DNA of 6,279 bases. Source: Candidatus Iainarchaeum sp. (GTDB taxonomy: Archaea > Iainarchaeota > Iainarchaeia > Iainarchaeales > JAAZKV01). Position 1 is the first letter of the stretch. Each line of letters starts with the position of its first letter. The notes below the pieces were generated by a model that saw only the letters and a program-made list of their open reading frames with translations, was not told the origin of the DNA and searched no databases. Below are positions 4,831 through 6,279 of this stretch, in pieces. A program made the translations under genes and the position numbers. Where the stretch lies: NCBI GenBank assembly GCA_028690725.1, contig JAQVAR010000043.1, forward strand, positions 1-6,279. The letters run 5' to 3'.

Positions 4831-5937
4831 ATGAATGTTCTTTTTGATCATCAAGCGTTTTGGTATCAAAGGTTTGGTGGGGTTTCAAGATATTTTTCTT
4901 GTTTGATGGATTCAGCGTTGAGAAACAATATTTTTCAGTTTGAAAACTCAGTATTGTATTCTAATAATGTTTTTATTAATGATTGTTCATTCATAAAGAA
5001 TAAATCTTTTTTTCTAAATACAAATTTTATTGGTAAAAATAAATTATTTTTTATATTAAACTATATAAATAAAAAAAATTCACTCAATAAATTGCATTCA
5101 AGTACTTTTGATGTTTTTCATCCAACCTATTTTGATACATATTATTTAAATAATTTGAAAATTCCGTTTGTACTAACTTTTCATGATTTAACAATGGAGA
5201 AATTTTCAAGTTTATTTTTTGAAAAGGTTTTATTCAAAAATGAAAAAAGATTACTTTTAGATAATGTATCTAGGGTGATTGCTGTTTCAAAAAATACTAA
5301 ATCTGATTTAATTGAATATTATGGTTTTGATAAAAATAAGGTTGATGTTATTTATCATGGGGCCAATTTGGATAGAAAGATGGCAAAGAAACCAATGTTT
5401 AAATTTCCTGAAAATTTTATTTTATTTGTTGGAGCTAGGGATAATTACAAAAACTTCAACTTTTTTGTTTCAGCAATTAAAGATATTATAAAATCTACTA
5501 AAAATTTGAGTCTTGTTTGTATTGGAAATTCTTTTTCTCAAGATGAATTATCTTTTTTGAGAGATGTGGGTGTTTTGAAAAAAACTTTTTGTTTTAATGT
5601 TAATGATAATGAGTTGGCATATCTTTATTCTAAAGCAAAATTTTTTGTTTATCCATCATTATATGAGGGGTTTGGTTTACCAATTTTAGAAGCATTTAAT
5701 TGTGGTTGTCCTGTTGCTCTAAGTAAAACAAGTTGTTTTCCTGAAATAGCTCAAAAAAATGCATTATATTTTGACCCTTATAATAAAGAATCAATTAAAA
5801 ATTGTGTTGAAGATTTGATAATTAATGAAAAGAAAAGACAATTATTATCAAAAAAAGGTTTGAAAAGAGCAAAAGATTTTTCTTGGAAAAAATGTGCAAA
5901 AGAAACAAAAAAAGTTTATCAGAAGGCAATAAAATGA
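4831..5937 (+). CDS. Glycosyltransferase family 4 (GT-B fold)
   Basis: The protein has 368 residues, the normal length for GT4. The N-terminal Rossmann domain shows FGGVSRYF (residues 15-22), the glycine-rich acceptor-side loop, and FHPTYFD (96-102), then LTFHDLT (115-121) and RVIAVSKNTKSDLIEYYG (148-165). The C-terminal donor domain begins at FILFVGARDNYKN (196-208), includes LVCIGN (228-233), and ends with the E-x7-E motif EGFGLPILE (279-287; E279 and E287), then CGCPVALS (291-298) and PEIA. These mark a retaining GT4 of the mannosyltransferase-like type (WbaZ/MtfB-like), although the sugar is not certain. It probably acts at the cytosolic face of the membrane on a lipid-linked intermediate. 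Its TGA stop overlaps the ATG of the next gene. Confidence 0.93.
   Translation: MNVLFDHQAFWYQRFGGVSRYFSCLMDSALRNNIFQFENSVLYSNNVFINDCSFIKNKSFFLNTNFIGKNKLFFILNYINKKNSLNKLHSSTFDVFHPTYFDTYYLNNLKIPFVLTFHDLTMEKFSSLFFEKVLFKNEKRLLLDNVSRVIAVSKNTKSDLIEYYGFDKNKVDVIYHGANLDRKMAKKPMFKFPENFILFVGARDNYKNFNFFVSAIKDIIKSTKNLSLVCIGNSFSQDELSFLRDVGVLKKTFCFNVNDNELAYLYSKAKFFVYPSLYEGFGLPILEAFNCGCPVALSKTSCFPEIAQKNALYFDPYNKESIKNCVEDLIINEKKRQLLSKKGLKRAKDFSWKKCAKETKKVYQKAIK
5922..5926 (+). promoter_or_regulatory. Shine-Dalgarno GAAGG for the ATG at 5934
   Basis: GAAGG lies 7 bases before the ATG at 5934, inside the end of the GT4 gene, and supports the ATGA-overlapping start. Confidence 0.4.
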
Positions 5938-6279
5938 AATGTAAAATTTGTCATAAAAACTCAAAAAAGATTTTTAATTCAAAAGTATTAGATAAATATG
6001 CAGTTAATTATTTTAAATGTAGTAATTGTGGTTTTATTCAAACAGAAAAACCGTTTTGGTTAAATTTAGCATATAGAATTCCAATTGGTAAACAAGATTC
6101 GGGGGTTATTGAAAGAAATTTTTATTTTTTTCAAGTAGTTTATCCAATTCTAAAAATATTTTTTAAAGAAAAAAATAGTTTTTTGGATTATGCTGGAGGG
6201 TATGGAATTTTTACTCGATTAATGAAAAATAAGGGATTCAATTTTTATTGGGATGATAAATATACTGAAAATACTTTTT
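5934..6279 (+). CDS. SAM-dependent methyltransferase with N-terminal zinc finger (3' truncated)
   Basis: An open frame starts at the ATG that overlaps the GT4 stop (ATGA) and runs off the right edge, giving 115 residues. Two cysteine pairs, C3-x-x-C6 and C29-x-x-C32, form a likely zinc-binding knuckle, followed by GFIQTEKPFW (33-42). SFLDYAGGYGIFTRLMKNKG (82-101) is methyltransferase motif I, with the D-x-A-G-G-Y-G glycine loop that binds S-adenosylmethionine, and FYWDDKY (104-110) follows. The layout resembles class I methyltransferases with a zinc-binding N-terminal domain that occur in sugar and polysaccharide loci and act on sugars or their nucleotide forms. The catalytic and substrate-binding half lies outside the window, so C- versus O-methylation cannot be decided. 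Confidence 0.82.
   Translation, partial: MKCKICHKNSKKIFNSKVLDKYAVNYFKCSNCGFIQTEKPFWLNLAYRIPIGKQDSGVIERNFYFFQVVYPILKIFFKEKNSFLDYAGGYGIFTRLMKNKGFNFYWDDKYTENTF

Overview
This is a very AT-rich window (about a quarter G+C by eye) lying inside a surface-polysaccharide or glycoconjugate biosynthesis locus. All genes are on the + strand and almost all are packed end to end with overlaps of 4 to 17 bases or gaps of 8 to 12 bases. There is no RNA gene, insertion sequence, CRISPR array or integration signature. Starts are ATG, GTG and TTG. Several are preceded by GGTG-type Shine-Dalgarno cores (AGGTG, GGGTG) at short spacing. That pattern, the base composition and a TATA-like element before the one real gap fit an AT-rich archaeon (for example a DPANN-type lineage or a low-GC methanogen). 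The same anti-SD exists in bacteria, so the assignment is a moderate inference only.

Layout. (1) 3-278: the C-terminal end of a Wzx/MATE-like polysaccharide flippase, cut by the window edge. (2) 262-1164: a GT-A-type glycosyltransferase with a DSD motif. (3) 1173-2297: a GT61 (DUF563) glycosyltransferase interrupted in frame by one TGA at 1848-1850, so it reads as two open frames, 1173-1850 and 1857-2297. (4) 2287-3183: a GT-A/GNT-I-like glycosyltransferase with EDDC and WGWATW motifs. (5) A 44-base gap with a possible archaeal promoter. (6) 3228-3443: a 71-residue protein of unknown function. (7) 3440-4087: a nucleotidyltransferase-fold protein. (8) 4096-4818: a protein with a ParB/sulfiredoxin-like DGQHR motif. 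(9) 4831-5937: a GT4 glycosyltransferase. (10) 5934-6279: the N-terminal part of a zinc-finger-bearing SAM methyltransferase, cut by the window edge.

How it fits together. The glycosyltransferases would assemble a repeat unit or glycan on a lipid carrier, the flippase would move it across the membrane, and the methyltransferase would modify a sugar or its nucleotide precursor. Genes 6 to 8 form a distinct three-gene block. The 71-residue protein aligns without gaps to the N-terminal domain of the 240-residue ParB/Srx-like protein, with the nucleotidyltransferase-like gene between them. This block is the best candidate here for an undescribed modification module. The GT61 nonsense codon is the other point that needs an explanation.
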